Assembly: GCA_028023455.1 (NCBI GenBank)
Contig: JAQFVV010006231.1
Coordinates: forward strand, 4,852,036 to 4,916,035
Direction of reading: 5' to 3'
Source of the DNA: Epiperipatus broadwayi
Taxonomy: Eukaryota; Onychophora; Udeonychophora; Euonychophora; Peripatidae
DNA: 64,000 bases
How positions within the stretch are numbered: position 1 is the first letter of the stretch; each line of letters opens with the position of its first letter. The notes below the pieces were generated by a model. That model worked only from the letters and a program-made list of their open reading frames with translations, was not told where the DNA came from and did no database searches. Of this stretch, positions 1-12,545 are shown in pieces. A program made the translations under genes and the position numbers.

Positions 1-2633
1 TTTTTTCTTTTGAATTGAGAATGGCTGGTCTAATAAGAAACAGCTTTTTTTTTTTCATTTAGATTTGAAACATAAAAAGCTATATGGCCTGGTTTTTGAC
101 AAAACTCTTGTTAGAAAAAATAAAAGGAGAAATGTAAAGCTAAAGATAAATATTGCAACTCTTAAAAAAACAAAAGTTGCAAATTATCAATTAATTAAGG
201 ATGGTAATTATGTTGACAAGATGTTATAAATGATGACTTGATTATGTAAAGTAGGATTTGATATGCTTAATAGACTCCTTGATAGTTTTGATCTAACATT
301 AGCAGCTCAGGTGACATATCCTCCAATAATGTGTAGCATATATGCACAAATATGTATAAAGAAGACAGAAAGGAATTCTCAGTATATTGCAAAATCTTTT
401 AAATTCCTTTCTAAGGAAGGAATAAGTATTTGTTTTGAGAAATTTAAATACAAATGTTGATTCTGATCACTATTGTCATAGTATTAGTAAAATAAACGAA
501 AATGCTCGAAGACATCTTTTATTCTACTTCCAAAACAGTATTTGCATAATCACCATCTTGTTTGACAGACATTACTACTTTATGTTAAGTCACTGGCATA
601 AGCTGAATTTTTTTTTCAGATCATGGCTTTATGCACACAAAATCATAAATTTCTATTCTACCACAGATTTGATTCATATTATACATTGATTGCTATGAAT
701 GTCAACAATACTAAAGTATATAATAATTTTCAAAAAGGATATTAATTTTATTCAAAGTTATATTTGTAAATAAAGCACAAACAAATTCTATGGAAATTCT
801 TATTAACAATAAATAAATATCATAATTCTGTGTACAACTTATAGAAAAAATGAGATGAGTGCAATAATTACAGATTTTCTTTTAAAATAATACAGGTATG
901 TTTTTTGTATCAGTTATATTAAATAAATTGTGGAAACTTAATGATAATTAAAGACTCAATGTGGATAGATATTCAACGACAGATATAATTTTCATATGTA
1001 GACAACATCAAAAAAAGTGCACAAAGCAGAGTGATTTATTCTTCACTGCTTTCATCAACTTAGAAAAACTTTTGATACAGTGATCTTATTAAATGATAAA
1101 AATATTAAGAATGATTAATAACTTGGCTAGAGGTAGTTTAACCAAGCTACTTTCCACCACTTTAATGGCGACATCATGAATATTCTCTTATTACAAAACT
1201 AAATATCCATTTTGGAAAAGCAACTATTTATTTTTTACACGATAAAAAAAAGGTGAAATAATCCATTTTATACTTTAAAAATAAATATTTTTTTCAAAAT
1301 TTACTCCATGCTTTCTAAGGAAAAATTATTTGATCGTACTTTAAATATATTAACTCCAACCTATGAACATGTAAATGACATATTTGGATTATCTTAAAAA
1401 AAAATACGCATCTTAAATAGAAAGATCTGCAATATGTCATAAACTATATATTCATTCGGAAAATAGATGTCACCTGATTTCCTAAATAAATTTTGACAAG
1501 AAAAAGAAATAGATCAAGACTAATATGCAAAGACATTTTCAAGACGTCTTTGAAAGATTTTAATATTATTGGACTAAAACTAAACACATGATCAAATTCA
1601 TGGATAGAACATAACTGTTTTATGCTCACACTACATTCGACTATATGACAAAAGAAGTTACTCATCAAAACACTCTGGGGTTTTTTCCTTCATCTACTCT
1701 TGAATCTTCAGTAAAGATATCAAAAGTCATTACAGTAAAATAATTCCTAATTTTTTTCTCTTATAATTAAATTCGTTCTCATTCCTATTTTTTATTCATG
1801 ATAGAATATTCTTTGAACAGGTTTTAGAACTCTGTCATAATATACATAATGAAAATGTTATCAATAAAACGCAAATTAATAAACTTAAAGGGATTTTAAT
1901 CTGTTGTATATAGACTGTTATAGAGTAAAAAAACAAACGTGAATATCAGTTATTTATCTAAAAATATAAAAATGAATTATGTGAAATAAAATGTTGGCAA
2001 GTAAAAGGTAACATAAATATAACTTATATTTTATTATTTATTAATACTTTCTTAACCTTTCTAGTAAAAAAAAATGTTAAGATAAAATATACAAACCATA
2101 CATATTATTAAAAGTCAGTCAACACTTACAGAATCCTAATATCAATAACAATCAACAATTTTAAACTGTTATCAAGACAACCTTCTTTTAACAATATATA
2201 TATAATCTTAAATTTATTTATATATACATTTAAGATAAAATGATTTACTATTGAATACTGCATATATTAAAGAGACAGATAATTTAAAAATAAAATACTA
2301 TTCAGTTTGTTGTATAACTATATAAAGATTGACATGGTTAGCAGACAATCCCTGAAGATTCCTGAAGCTAGTTTCATAGATAGTACAGTACTCAATTGAT
2401 CATTCTAGGACAAGAACATCCAGTCAAGAAACTTTAGTTAAAATTCTTTTACCTAAAATCTGTGCTATTTTTTTCAATGACTTTTTAATTATATTTTACT
2501 AAGATAAAAAATTATTTAGATTATTTTTTTTATCTAAAAACAAATATGAAATTTAATATAAATAAAACCAGTGTTTATTGATATATATAAACAGATGGAT
2601 TATAATATCTAATTAAATTTTGAAAAATTTAAA
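1..2633. other. Intergenic AT-rich stretch, no gene recognised
   Basis: Nothing with a recognisable protein family, splice structure or RNA fold was seen on either strand. The short open frames are low-complexity, rich in Phe, Ile, Lys and Asn, as expected by chance at this base composition. The stretch lies downstream (3') of the transporter gene. Confidence 0.6.
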
Positions 2634-2909
2634 TAAAGCTGTTGTAACTGAAACACACAGGCTTATTATATACCAGTATTTATATATGTAATATATAGGG
2701 TATATGAACACAGACTTTCACATGACCCACCACTCTCCACACTATCTCATAACACTGATACACTCGAACACTTATATGTTGAAAAGATAAATAATCACCA
2801 ATATACTTATTTCATGCTAAACCAGCAATCATCAGTTGGTTATGAGATAGTGTGGAGAGTGGTGGGTTGTGTGAAAGTCTGTGCTCATATACCCTATAAA
2901 ACTGTTGTA
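2634..2909. mobile_element. Foldback element A1 with 13-bp target duplication
   Basis: Inverted arms at about 2694-2752 and 2839-2898 pair over roughly 60 bp, each ending in TATAGGGTAT or its complement. An unpaired tail of about 47 bp (2647-2693) precedes the left arm. The unit is bounded by TAAAGCTGTTGTA (2634-2646) and TAAAACTGTTGTA (2897-2909), a 13-bp direct repeat with one mismatch. The last two bases of the right arm overlap the second repeat. There is no coding capacity. A hammerhead-like motif lies on the minus strand inside the right half. The same family recurs near 7.4 and 19.1 kb. I infer a non-autonomous retroelement; I do not know its published name, if it has one. Confidence 0.8.
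2786..2835 (-). ncRNA. Hammerhead-ribozyme-like motif in element A1
   Basis: Read on the minus strand: the core CTGATGA (2835-2829), a stem II hairpin (2828-2814, inner pairs TGCT with AGCA), GAAA (2813-2810), then a 7-bp stem III (ATAAGTA with TATTTAT) ending at a U followed by C at 2786, the expected cleavage position. Stem I is the weak point. The element arms pair further out, but on the 3' side about 35 nt containing a CACATG/CATGTG hairpin would have to be looped out. The core, stem II and stem III are seen directly; activity is not established and this copy is probably decayed. Confidence 0.5.
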
Positions 2910-5900
2910 TAAAACATGTTGATTACCTTTCTTCCAATCACAATTTTAATGCAGTAATTATTATGATATTGCATATTTTTTTAGATTAATCTATATATGG
3001 TTTTTGGTTTTAAAACAAGATAAATTAAATACTTTTTTTTATAAAAAGTGTTTCATAATTTGTTCTCTTGATAAAATCCCACACTTCATGGAAATGTTGC
3101 TTCATCTTCTTGGCATTAATATGGACTCATAAGTTAAAAGTTCCAAAAAATGTCATTTCCTTTAATCTATTTTATCTTATGACCATCTTGTCTTTGTGAT
3201 TAATGCAAGCCTTGAATAATTTTTCTCATTATATAATTACACTTTTTGTGGATTTTCACAAATATATCTAAAGTAATCACTATACTTTATCACTTTTCAT
3301 GCTTTTGATAATATAGTGAATTCTCTATCAATAGTTCTTCCAAAAACAGATAGACAATTAAAATACTCATATTTTTATCATTTTTTTTGCAACTACTGTT
3401 TATTTTCATTGATCCCTTGAAAAATAATGTATAAAGATTTCAATATATAACAATTTTTTCCTTAAAGGAATTTCTTATTCAGAAATAGAATTTCCTTGAC
3501 TGATATTATATACAATTTTATATTATATATATATTGTAACATAATACAAACTTTTTTTATTGATTTTGTAAGTCGTCATTCAACATTTTTAGAAATTGAA
3601 AATCATTCTTCGTAATAAATAACTTTTTCTACTAAATAAGATAAAATTGAACAGTTTTAATAGTTTTATTCTGTCTTAAATTATGTCATAATGTGATTGT
3701 ATTTTATCATATCCTAAGTAATGTCAGCTTTAAACAATTTGGCAAATGGAATTGTTTTTATAATTTCTTCATTCTTTACTTGTTTGTATAAGTAATCCTG
3801 AAAATTCTGCAGCTATTTTGATAATTATTTAATTAATCTTCTTATGTTTAAATATTTTATTTTTATAGAAAATTTTAGTTTTTCATTTTGAAATACCACC
3901 AATTTGTTTTTTTGTTTTTTTTTCAAATTGTGATATTTATTGCTTTTTGAATTGAACTATCCAGTTATTAATCCCTGATAACTTTACATTGAAATCCTTT
4001 TAATATTTTTGTGGTTTAATGGAATAACTTTTTCCAACTGAACATTTGGTTGAGGTTTTTTCATGTCTATTTTCTCTTATAAATAGAATTCTTGATGAAA
4101 ATTTTTCTTGTGCCACAAATTTTATAAGTATTTCCTCAATCATTTCTTTATCAGACTTATTGAATGAATATATCATCTGTAATTTACCATTTTTAAAATC
4201 TTTCAATAATTATGAAAGTTGATTAGTATTTTCATTTTTACAAAGAAGTATTTGATTTCTTAGAAAAATTTAATATGCGCTTCTTATATCTTATACTATT
4301 TAGCAAAAAAAAATCTATTAATTTAATAAATAGGGATGATGAAAAAGTATGGTGATTTAATAAATACTTATATTACCATTTCTAAAATTGAAGAGTGATG
4401 TCACTACTGTCTAATTAATATAAACAATGTATCACATCTCATCACATCATTGAGAAAATCAGTGATACTTTTACTAAAAGATGGAAAGAAATTTCACAAA
4501 AATGCCTCTTAACATATATAGTAATTTAATTATTGTACATACATTTAATAAAATACATAATAAATTTATTATAGCTGTTATCAGCATTTGAAATAATAAT
4601 AAAGATTTTCAAATTAATAAAACTGATTTTTCCTCCCATTTTCATTATCAAAAATAAATACACTTTAAATATGTGAAATTAAACAAAATATAAATGTATA
4701 ACTTAAGACATTTATATACTTTAAAAAATAGTAATAGGGAAAAGATTTACAGTATATATAGAAAATAAGTTGCTACATAATAATTTTCTGGTCATTTAAA
4801 ACAAATAATTTCTGTTCAAATTTTAAAAAGACCTCTTACTGAAATCAAAATTGCATCTATATACTGTATATGAATTATGAAGCAATAAGAGATAATTAGG
4901 AAGCTCAAAAGAATAAGATTTACAAATGAAGAATAAAAGAAAGTGAAAATAAATAGAATGTCAAATTAAAATAAACACTAAAGAATTGAGAAAATAAGCC
5001 AAAAGAGTCTAGAAAATTGATTACAGACAAATGTTAAATACAACAATTAAAAAAAAAAAAAAGATTTAGAAATAAATAACCTTCCTTGAAGAATTAAGTA
5101 GTTTAATTATTTATAGTAACAATGGGGGTGGGAAGTGGCGGATGGCAAAAGAAACAAATTGTAGGTACATGCATTTTGTAAAACTAAAAAAAAAAAATGT
5201 AAAAATAAACCTTTATGATACAAAAGTAAAAATACAATTAAAATAAAGTAGAATATATTAAAAGAGTGTAAGTCAAATAAAAAATACAAAGAACTTATTA
5301 AATTTAAATTATAAAAGAAAAAAAAATATTACAATTAAGTAATAAACTTATGACGTTATGATAAATATTATACATAAACAATTAGAATGAGAAATTCAAC
5401 TGAAAGGCAAATTAGTGATAGTAAATAAAATAAAAAAAAACGACAAGTAAATTGATTACATTAACAATTATTTAACATGAAAAACAATAAACTATAAAGA
5501 AAAAAATATATATAATTTGTGCATAGAACAAAAAATATAAATGAAGACAAAATGAGACTTAAATAGATTAATAAAACAATGGCTATGATTATTTCTCTAT
5601 ACATACATTAAATATCTTCTATCCAACCAAATGCAGGAAGAATTTAATGCACTAATTTTAGTGAGCTTAATCTTTATAAATCAATGATTAGCATTTTACA
5701 CAAGATATTTTAAAATGAATTTTGTTAAAGTGATTGCTTACTACCAACAGTAATACTTAAATTTTTTAGTTATATTTTTAATGCTTAAACATATTGTTTT
5801 CAGGCAAAGAAATAAGCTTGGAGATAGCAAACTAATTTTACAGGGGAATAAATTATTAGAAAATTGAATGACTTTTAAGAAAAATAGTGATAAAGAAATT

Positions 5901-7433
5901 AAGTTTAAGATAATTATGGACATCACAAAAATACTTACATGTGAAGAAAGCTCTAAAAAAGTACATTGAACAAATAAATGAAAAGCATATGTGGAAAAAG
6001 GATGATCAATATTGGAGAAATAAAAAAAAATGTTTTGGTAAAATTTGTTAAAAAGAATTATAATAGAAGAAATTATATATAAAAAAAACCCAAGCTATTT
6101 AAAATGAATAACAACCTTAAAGAATATTCAGAATCAGCAACAGAGCAAATAATTTATTGTTTCACTAATATGTTTAATATTCTTTCTCAGTGCTTGTAAC
6201 AAACACCAAATATATGAACTAAAAAAAATCACTGCAATCATTAATTTCTAATTAATATAATTGGATTGTTTTTTCCCCCAATGATTTTGCTAATTAATAT
6301 TTTATTAAAGTCATATATAAAACAATTATCCACAATTATCTTCCAACCAATGTAAGGAATATTCAATGATAGGATGATTATGTTAATTAGTTCCTTCAAA
6401 CAGACTGATCACCATAATATCCAAATAAATATTTTCTATTTTTTGTCATATTAAATTTGATTAGTTCCATTCACTAACATTCCCGATTATTAATAGTAAT
6501 AATACTTTACATTACTATAATTTTAATTTTTCTTCTGAGATTTAATCCTTCTAGCTGTTCAGCTATTCTGCCAATATTATCATCTCAAATATCCACTAAT
6601 AAACATCACATGATCACCATTTCAAATATTCACATTAAGATTTTTATTATTTCCCTATACCAACTTCTTATCTATTCTTTGCATTAGGTTAATATTAAAA
6701 TTAGAATTAACAAATTCATTTGATAAAATAAATAAAAAGTTATTTTTAATTTCTTATATCAGAATTTAGATTATTTAATATTTGATACTTGTCATTTCAA
6801 TTATTTGCCTAATCTGGATATATATTAATAATTATTTGATTCTATTATGAGGGGTGCTGGTAGAGATCTTAACCCTGCATTCAGTTATTTAAATACCATA
6901 TTATTTTGATAATAAAAAAACTTTTTTTGTATATTAATTTTTGATTTACTTATATGTAAGAAAGTAATTTTAAAAATATCAGATGGTGTGTCATTCAGGA
7001 GATCATGTGACATTAATACTCTCTCACTTCAAATAATGCTTTATTGCTAGCTTCCTTAATCTGTTTTTTGGGCAGAGAGAAAAAGATATTTCTACCTAAC
7101 ATTCATATATACAAATATTAATTGCTCTTTCAATAATTCAAATATCAGGGTTACATTGTACAAATTTATATTATTTATTACTCTAATCTTTTTTTTTATA
7201 ATTATTATACAAATCTTTAAAAAAATCATATTTATAATCAAAAGTTACACACAAGTGTATAAAAATATATATTAAAAATATACATATATCATTGAAAATT
7301 AAACACCATTCATTAAAAAATAAAAATATTTTTTTTATTTTTTTCTATTACAATGAAAAAAATACTGACATCATTTGTGTTTTAATTTTAATTTCAGATG
7401 AAATCTTTTGTCCATTACTTTTTTTTTTTTTAC
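2910..7433. other. AT-rich stretch, no gene recognised
   Basis: Homopolymer runs, short AT microsatellites and chance ORFs only. No protein family, splice-site pair or strong inverted repeat was recognised on either strand. Confidence 0.55.
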
Positions 7434-7689
7434 AAAACTGCCAATTAAGATTTGAAATACATGCATTCTTATATATAGAACTTAATTGTAAATATAGGGG
7501 ATTTGAACTCAGACTTTCAAGCAACCTTCAACTATCCACACTACTGATACACATGACCACACACATTGGTGATTATTTATCTTTTCTACATGTGTGTAGT
7601 CATGTGTATTAGTAGTATGAGATAGTGTGGATAGTTGAAGGTTGTTTGAAAGTCTGAGTTCAAATCTCCTATATTTAAAACTGCCAATT
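7434..7689. mobile_element. Foldback element A2 with perfect 13-bp target duplication
   Basis: A second copy of the family at 2.6 kb. Inverted arms at about 7491-7545 and 7621-7676 share the arm ends (TATAGGGGATTTGAAC and its complement). A left tail of about 44 bp lies outside the arms. The direct repeat AAAACTGCCAATT occurs at 7434-7446 and 7677-7689, a perfect 13-bp target-site duplication. The inner part keeps the stem III region of the hammerhead-like motif (ATTGGTGATTATTTATC near 7565-7582) but has lost the CTGATGA core and stem II, so this copy is a deletion derivative. Confidence 0.85.
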
Positions 7690-9362
7690 GTGACATTCAT
7701 ATCTATTTTTATATTTGTATGCATAATAATACAGTGTAAAAAATCCTTTAAAACTATGTTATAAAATAAATAATGAAGTTTTATGTATAAAAACTACCGA
7801 AATATTATACATATGCATAATTTTTTTTTATTGTTGTCAAAATTTATTTAGTATATATTAATGAAGTGGAACTAGCTTAAAGTTTACTATTGAGATCATA
7901 TAATATATTGTATTAAGAGAAAGGCAACCTAAAGCAATTCCTACCAATAATAATCAAGGATTATCATTTGGTCATAGCATTATCAATGACAAAAAATTTT
8001 AATATATGCATACGTTCATTATTATTTTACATTAAAAATATATATATTATTAACAATAACATAATATTAATGTATTATTTTAACTTCAAAATTTATTCAA
8101 TAAATTTAGCAGAAGTAAAAAAAAAACCACCCAACTCTACAGTTAATTAATTAAAATATAAGGTTTGCTGTTGGAAAATCATCTGGACAGATAATATCAA
8201 CAATTTATGTTTAAAATGTTTTTTTAAAAAATATATATTAATTATTTGTATTATTTTTATTTGAACAAAAAAGTAAAATATGCTAAGTCATTCTATTTAT
8301 GGAAATTGAGAATTAAAAGGGAAAGTAATTTTTTAATAATATTCTTAGTTGCTCAAAGGTATCAAATTAATTTTCCATGTATATACATTTCTGCTATTAT
8401 AGCAATGAAATTCACTTATGATATTAAACACGTCTCAAATAGGAAAATAAAGCTACTGTTTTGAAAAGAAATAGCTGGAAAAAAAAAATCCAACGATTTA
8501 CATTTTTAGAAGATAAATATAATTTAGTTTCCTACACTTTAGAACCACCTAGTGTGATAGATGCTAGAAGGTTGTATGCATCATAATCCCTATCTAGTGC
8601 TTTTCAATCCAATATCCTCAGACAAATTTCTAGTTCATGGATTTAATAAGTGAAGAGTTTTGGATTTGGAGCAGTGCACTTGGGCCAAAGGATCAAACGG
8701 ACTTTTTCTCTTGCACTAGGTGGCACTACTGTGCAGAATTTTTGCTACTGTTTTAATAATGTGTGTGCACATAAAGAAAATGATCATGTGATATTGGTTT
8801 AAATATAAAAATGGAAATTTTGCCAATATGTTTCACATAAAAGAAGTTTATCTACAGATTTTCTTTACTTTATATTTGACATAAAAACTGAAAGACTATT
8901 CAAGAGTTTTGAAAATCTTACATGATATTTACAATTTTGTTTTAAAATAAAGAAATATCTTTTTTCAATTTAAACATTTATTTACATATTAATTACATAT
9001 TTTTATTTGTAAGCATTCAATTTTGTTGAGAGATATATAAAATTTTATGCAATCCACTTATGTGATTATTATTTTATTTCTTAATAAATAAATAAAAAAT
9101 ATTATGAATGAATGGAGTAAAATTATATAATTGCAAAGTCATTCCCAAAATTGAGGGTGAGATGAATGTGAAAAAATATAAGAATAAAAATAAAATAATG
9201 AATATGTAGCATTACATGTAGGAAAATATAAAATAAAGAAAAAGAAAAGAAAAGAAAATTTGAATACCATGTATTAAATATTGGAAGGAATGTTTGTTTA
9301 AAGTTTATTATTTGTTCTAGTCATGTACATTTCACTTCTGTGCAATTATATATACATCATAA
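7690..9362. other. AT-rich stretch with one diverged foldback-family remnant
   Basis: No gene seen. Around 8690-8800 the sequence CTAGGTGGCACTACTG, a decayed GAGTTTTGCC-like segment and GATCATGTGA resemble the MITE family found at 12.9, 37.4 and 49.3 kb. This would be an old, rearranged copy and is only weakly supported. Confidence 0.4.
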
Positions 9363-9520
9363 ATTATATTTGCTTTTAATACAATACGCTTCAATGTATA
9401 ATGGCGAAATTACTAAATTCTAAATCTTAATATTGGCTAAGCGCTTTCAGAGTCTGTTTACTCCATATTCATAGCCTAACATGTATTAAACTCATTATAT
9501 GCAAATTTATGCAAAACAAC

Positions 9521-10148
9521 TCAGACTATCCATTTTTTTGAAATTGTGAAACACATGACTTTTCTATTTATAGCATTTATGTCACTAGCAATGAAGTAAG
9601 CCTCCTTGATTTTCCTTTTGGTATAGTTTCTCTCAGTACACGTTATCTCAGCTCTGGAGGGTTCAAATACATGGTTAACTGCCTTTTGATGATCAACAAA
9701 TATAGAATTACCTTTGTTTTTGTTTAGCAACGTGTCGTACGCATACTTGTGCTGAGACAATCTGTTACTGACTATGGCTTGAGTTTCACTGTAATATATT
9801 GCACTGCATCCTGCTTTAGGGCATCTTGTATATTGCCTGTAGCATTCATTCTAGATTTATTTTATCCTTAAGTGTTATTAATTATTCTGTTAGTGTTTGA
9901 CAGCATTCTAAATCCTATTTTAAATTCATTATGTAATTTTTTTAACAAAGTTTTTCGCCATGCTTGGGATGTAAGGTAGACTTAGGTGTTGTTTTATCTT
10001 CTTTCTTGTTATTCTGGGTTAGGTTTTTGTAGAAGAGCTCGATTCTGTTGGCAATTGTTCTATGGTTGAATCCTACACTTATCAAATCTCTGTCATAGCA
10101 AGAGATGTTGTTTTTTCTGTCAGCTTCAAATTTGCACAAGTGATGGTT
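9521..10148 (-). pseudogene. PLE connector and GIY-YIG endonuclease remnant
   Basis: Continues the RT frame toward lower coordinates with stops. A basic connector (about 9942-10139) is followed by a block resembling the PLE C-terminal nuclease: CPKAGCSAIYYSET near 9800, RLSQHKYAYD, a FVDHQKAVNHVF segment equivalent to the family's LAEHxxxTGH, and YTKRKIKEAYFI equivalent to RxxRKIxEAxYI. The usual YIG is read here as YYS, so a core residue of the nuclease is lost. Together with the adjacent RT this identifies an endonuclease-bearing PLE. Confidence 0.75.
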
Positions 10149-10817
10149 TCAAAACAAAAATGCTGAAAGACCCACAAATTTGTGTGAACTGGGAGATCTT
10201 GGGAGTGAGTTCATGTACCCTATTATGTGCAAAGGTTTGATTGTCATGCAATAGTTGAGTGAAGTGTGTTCTCTCTGAATTTTTAGATCCAGATAATTAA
10301 TTGCATTTTGTTCATTTTCAATTGTGCAGTTAAAAATCAAACCTGTGTATGTTTGTAGTTGCTTTTGAATACCTGTTATTATATTCTTCAGTACTGCAAT
10401 GAATATGTCATCAACATACCGATGTAAATTGTTCTTGGTGCTAGAGCTTGGAATCACCTGCTGTTCAAAATAGTTCAATATAATATTGGATACAATTCCA
10501 CTAATAGAAAGACTCATAGGCCAACCGTCATTCATTTTGAACCATTTGGCTTCAAATGTTGCTAGGATATTTCCATCCAGCCATTTTAAGAAATCTATAA
10601 TAAAGTCTATCTGAGAAGATGGACAATCACTATTTCTCAATTCAATCTCAATTATTCTAATCGATAGTTTTCTATTGATAGAATCATAAAGCTCTGCAAT
10701 ATCCACTGCTGTGATTTTAAATTCTTTATTTATTTCTGCACCTTTAATTTTGTCAACAAATTCAAAAGATGACTTTATTGTGTAGGTGCCAAAACCCAAG
10801 GAGGCATAAATTTGCAT
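10149..10817 (-). pseudogene. PLE reverse transcriptase fragment
   Basis: A 222-codon open frame matching the palm of Penelope-type reverse transcriptases. Motif A is seen as TAVDIAELYDSI (the family usually has FDVxSLYTNIP, and the catalytic Asp is kept). Motif B is PMSLSISGIVSNIILNYFE, in place of the usual PMGSPLSGIVADI. Motif C is HRYVDDIF with both Asp residues kept. A later NYLDLKI segment matches the family's FLDVxI block. The N-terminal fingers are missing: the frame begins at the inner edge of the right inverted repeat, so the copy is truncated. It runs into a stop at 10149, after which the reading continues as the endonuclease part. It is not a working gene. Confidence 0.9.
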
Positions 10818-10983
10818 ACAGTGAGTTTAATACATATTAAGGACATGAATATGGAGGAAACAGGCTCTGAAAGCACTTAACCAATATTAAGATTTAGAAT
10901 TTAGTAACTTCGCCATTATACATTAAAGCGTATTGTATTAATTATGAAGAACTGGTGAAATAAATTTATTATTATATTTGTTT

Positions 10984-11424
10984 TTGTTTTATTTTTAAAA
11001 AATTGAATTTTAAAATAGGAGAATGTTCAGATTTTTTTTTAAAAATTATGTATATAAGAAAAATATAATAGACTGACAGATATTAGATAATAAACTATTT
11101 CTCTAACCCTTATTATTAAATAACAATAATCATCAATATTTTAAAAAAAATAGTCATAATTATTATATGTGAGAATATGAGATTAATTTAATTGACTCAT
11201 ATTCCCTAATAAAAAAATCTCATTAGAAAGCTTTGAAATATATTTTGTCTTATTGCTCTATATTAATCTTGCATTTTGATTTTTGTTAATAAACATAATT
11301 TTATCAAAATCCAGATTTTGATCATCTATAGTTGATTATTGTCTCATATACAAATATAACATTATTTGATGAAGCTAATATGTACTAATAGTTTAAATGA
11401 AGAAAGTCCTGGTGTCCTTCATTA
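10984..11424. other. Sequence between PLE and transporter 3' end
   Basis: AT-rich sequence with no recognisable gene. It separates the PLE from the poly(A) signal of the amino acid transporter gene. Confidence 0.5.
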
Positions 11425-11430
11425 TTTATT
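11425..11430 (-). terminator. Poly(A) signal of the transporter gene
   Basis: AATAAA on the minus strand (TTTATT on plus), 80 bases past the stop codon at 11511-11513. It is the first canonical hexamer seen downstream, so the 3' untranslated region is inferred to end shortly below 11425. Confidence 0.6.
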
Positions 11431-11510
11431 ATTGTCGCCACTTTTCTTCTTCTTTATATAATAGCTGCTGGATTCAAAATAAATGCTTAAATAAATAAAT
11501 AAAAATTCAA

Positions 11511-11652
11511 TTAAAATTGTAAAAAACATGGCTGCGTTGAATTTGATGGACTTGATAGCTCTTCAAATGTAGCATATGTTGCAGAAACTCCACCAAGGAT
11601 TCCTATTATTATGATTTCACAATTAATAACCAGTTCGTGTAAAGGCACCTCC
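11511..11652 (-). CDS. Amino acid transporter, terminal coding exon
   Basis: The last coding exon of the Aa_trans-type transporter, preceded by the acceptor TATTTATTGCAG. It opens in phase: AG from the previous exon plus G gives Arg. It encodes EVPLHELVINCEII, a glycine-bearing hydrophobic stretch (IIIIGILGGVSATYATF) and a short polar tail ending in CFLQF-stop, 46 full codons plus the stop. In this family the last membrane helix contains the same hydrophobic block followed by GxxSAxYxTxxxL, which is matched here. The stop is TAA at 11513-11511. The intron separating it from the previous coding exon is about 9.4 kb and carries most of the repeats between 12 and 21 kb. Confidence 0.9.
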
Positions 11653-12004
11653 CTGCAATAAATATTTTTTTCATTATAAACATTTTGAGTTGTAAACTAA
11701 ATAAATTCTTCACTAAAACTAAAAATTAATTTTAGAAAATAATATATTTTTCTTACATTTATTAAAAAAAAAAAAAATCTAATTATTTATAGACTCTGAT
11801 TATGTAACATGGTAATTAAAAAGTACTATAAACTTCTCAACTAATATGTTATAAAACTTACTATTACATAAATAAATTAAAAAATAACAAATAACCACAG
11901 TCTTCTATTTTAAAAATAGCCCATTAATTTCAGTATATATACAAAACAAACATTCTTCTTCTTTATAAATCTTGTTTTATTATATGAACTATTATAAAAT
12001 AAAT
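11653..12004. other. Intron sequence, no feature recognised
   Basis: The 3' end of the last intron of the transporter gene. It is AT-rich and nothing beyond the splice acceptor can be supported. Confidence 0.5.
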
Positions 12005-12052
12005 AACACTCCAATGTTTCGACCATATTCTTTTATAGTCTTTATCAAGGAA
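12005..12052 (-). ncRNA. Degenerate hammerhead-like motif 3' of a PLE endonuclease
   Basis: On the minus strand: TTGATAA (a decayed CTGATGA) and one extra A, then a 7-bp hairpin GACTATA/TATGGTC with loop AAAGAA, then GAAAC and ATTGG. The order core, hairpin, GAAAC is that of a hammerhead. It lies about 130 bp downstream of a PLE endonuclease remnant in the same orientation, where PLE terminal repeats carry such motifs. The core is mutated and no convincing stem I was found, so I call it a relic only. Confidence 0.35.
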
Positions 12053-12179
12053 CAACTAAAAAAATATATAAAAAACAATAAATATTCCATACTGCATATA
12101 ACAAATACCTCTTACCTTAAAACTTTTCTAATAACAAATCTTAACTTTTCATTACATTTGTTTCTTAAATACCGTTCTT

Positions 12180-12545
12180 AAAATAATCCACTACAATTAT
12201 TTAACTAAACCAATGTATTATCTTCTTTTTTTTCAATTAATATCCTATTCATTACAGGTTTCATTTCTTTAATATAAATTCCTTCTTTTATAATTCTTAT
12301 ATAATACAATCTAATATATTCTAAAGGTTCTCTTTTAAAATTTTTATGTTTAAATGTACTTATATGACCATAAACTGCAGAATTTTAATCATATAAATGC
12401 TGTTTTAATCTTGTTGCCAATTTATTCTTTGTGATTCCAACATATGACATTTCTTTATTATCTTTAAAACAATCTAAACATTTTATAATATAAACCCAAT
12501 TCATAACTTCTAAATTATTACAGTCATCATCATTATTAATTAACA
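12180..12545 (-). pseudogene. Second PLE: GIY-YIG endonuclease fragment
   Basis: The minus-strand reading gives VYIIKCLDCF, then SYVGITKNKLATRLKQHLYD, one in-frame stop, a loop ending HISTFKHKNF, then YYIRIIKEGIYIKEMKPVMN and a lysine-rich end. This matches the PLE nuclease: VY...C..C, YVGxTxxxLxxRLxxH, then IRExxYIxxxxPxxN. The YVG and the downstream Arg and Glu are kept, but the stop and the lack of RT upstream make it a fragment. It lies within the last intron of the transporter gene and is distinct from the PLE at 9.4 kb, since the two nucleases differ in sequence. Confidence 0.75.

Larger units (their letters stand above)
9363..10983 (-). mobile_element. Penelope-like retroelement with inverted terminal repeats
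   Basis: A 5'-truncated, decayed PLE on the minus strand. Inverted repeats of about 120 bp lie at 9376-9494 and 10821-10941 and are roughly 90% identical by eye, both carrying AATGGCGAA and AATCTTAATATTGG. Between them are a reverse transcriptase fragment and a GIY-YIG endonuclease fragment in the order expected for PLEs. ATTATATTTGCTT (9363-9375), directly against the left arm, matches ATTATATTTGTTT (10971-10983) at 12 of 13 positions, leaving a tail of about 29 bp on the right. This suggests a 13-bp target duplication like those of the non-coding foldbacks in the window. Confidence 0.85.
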
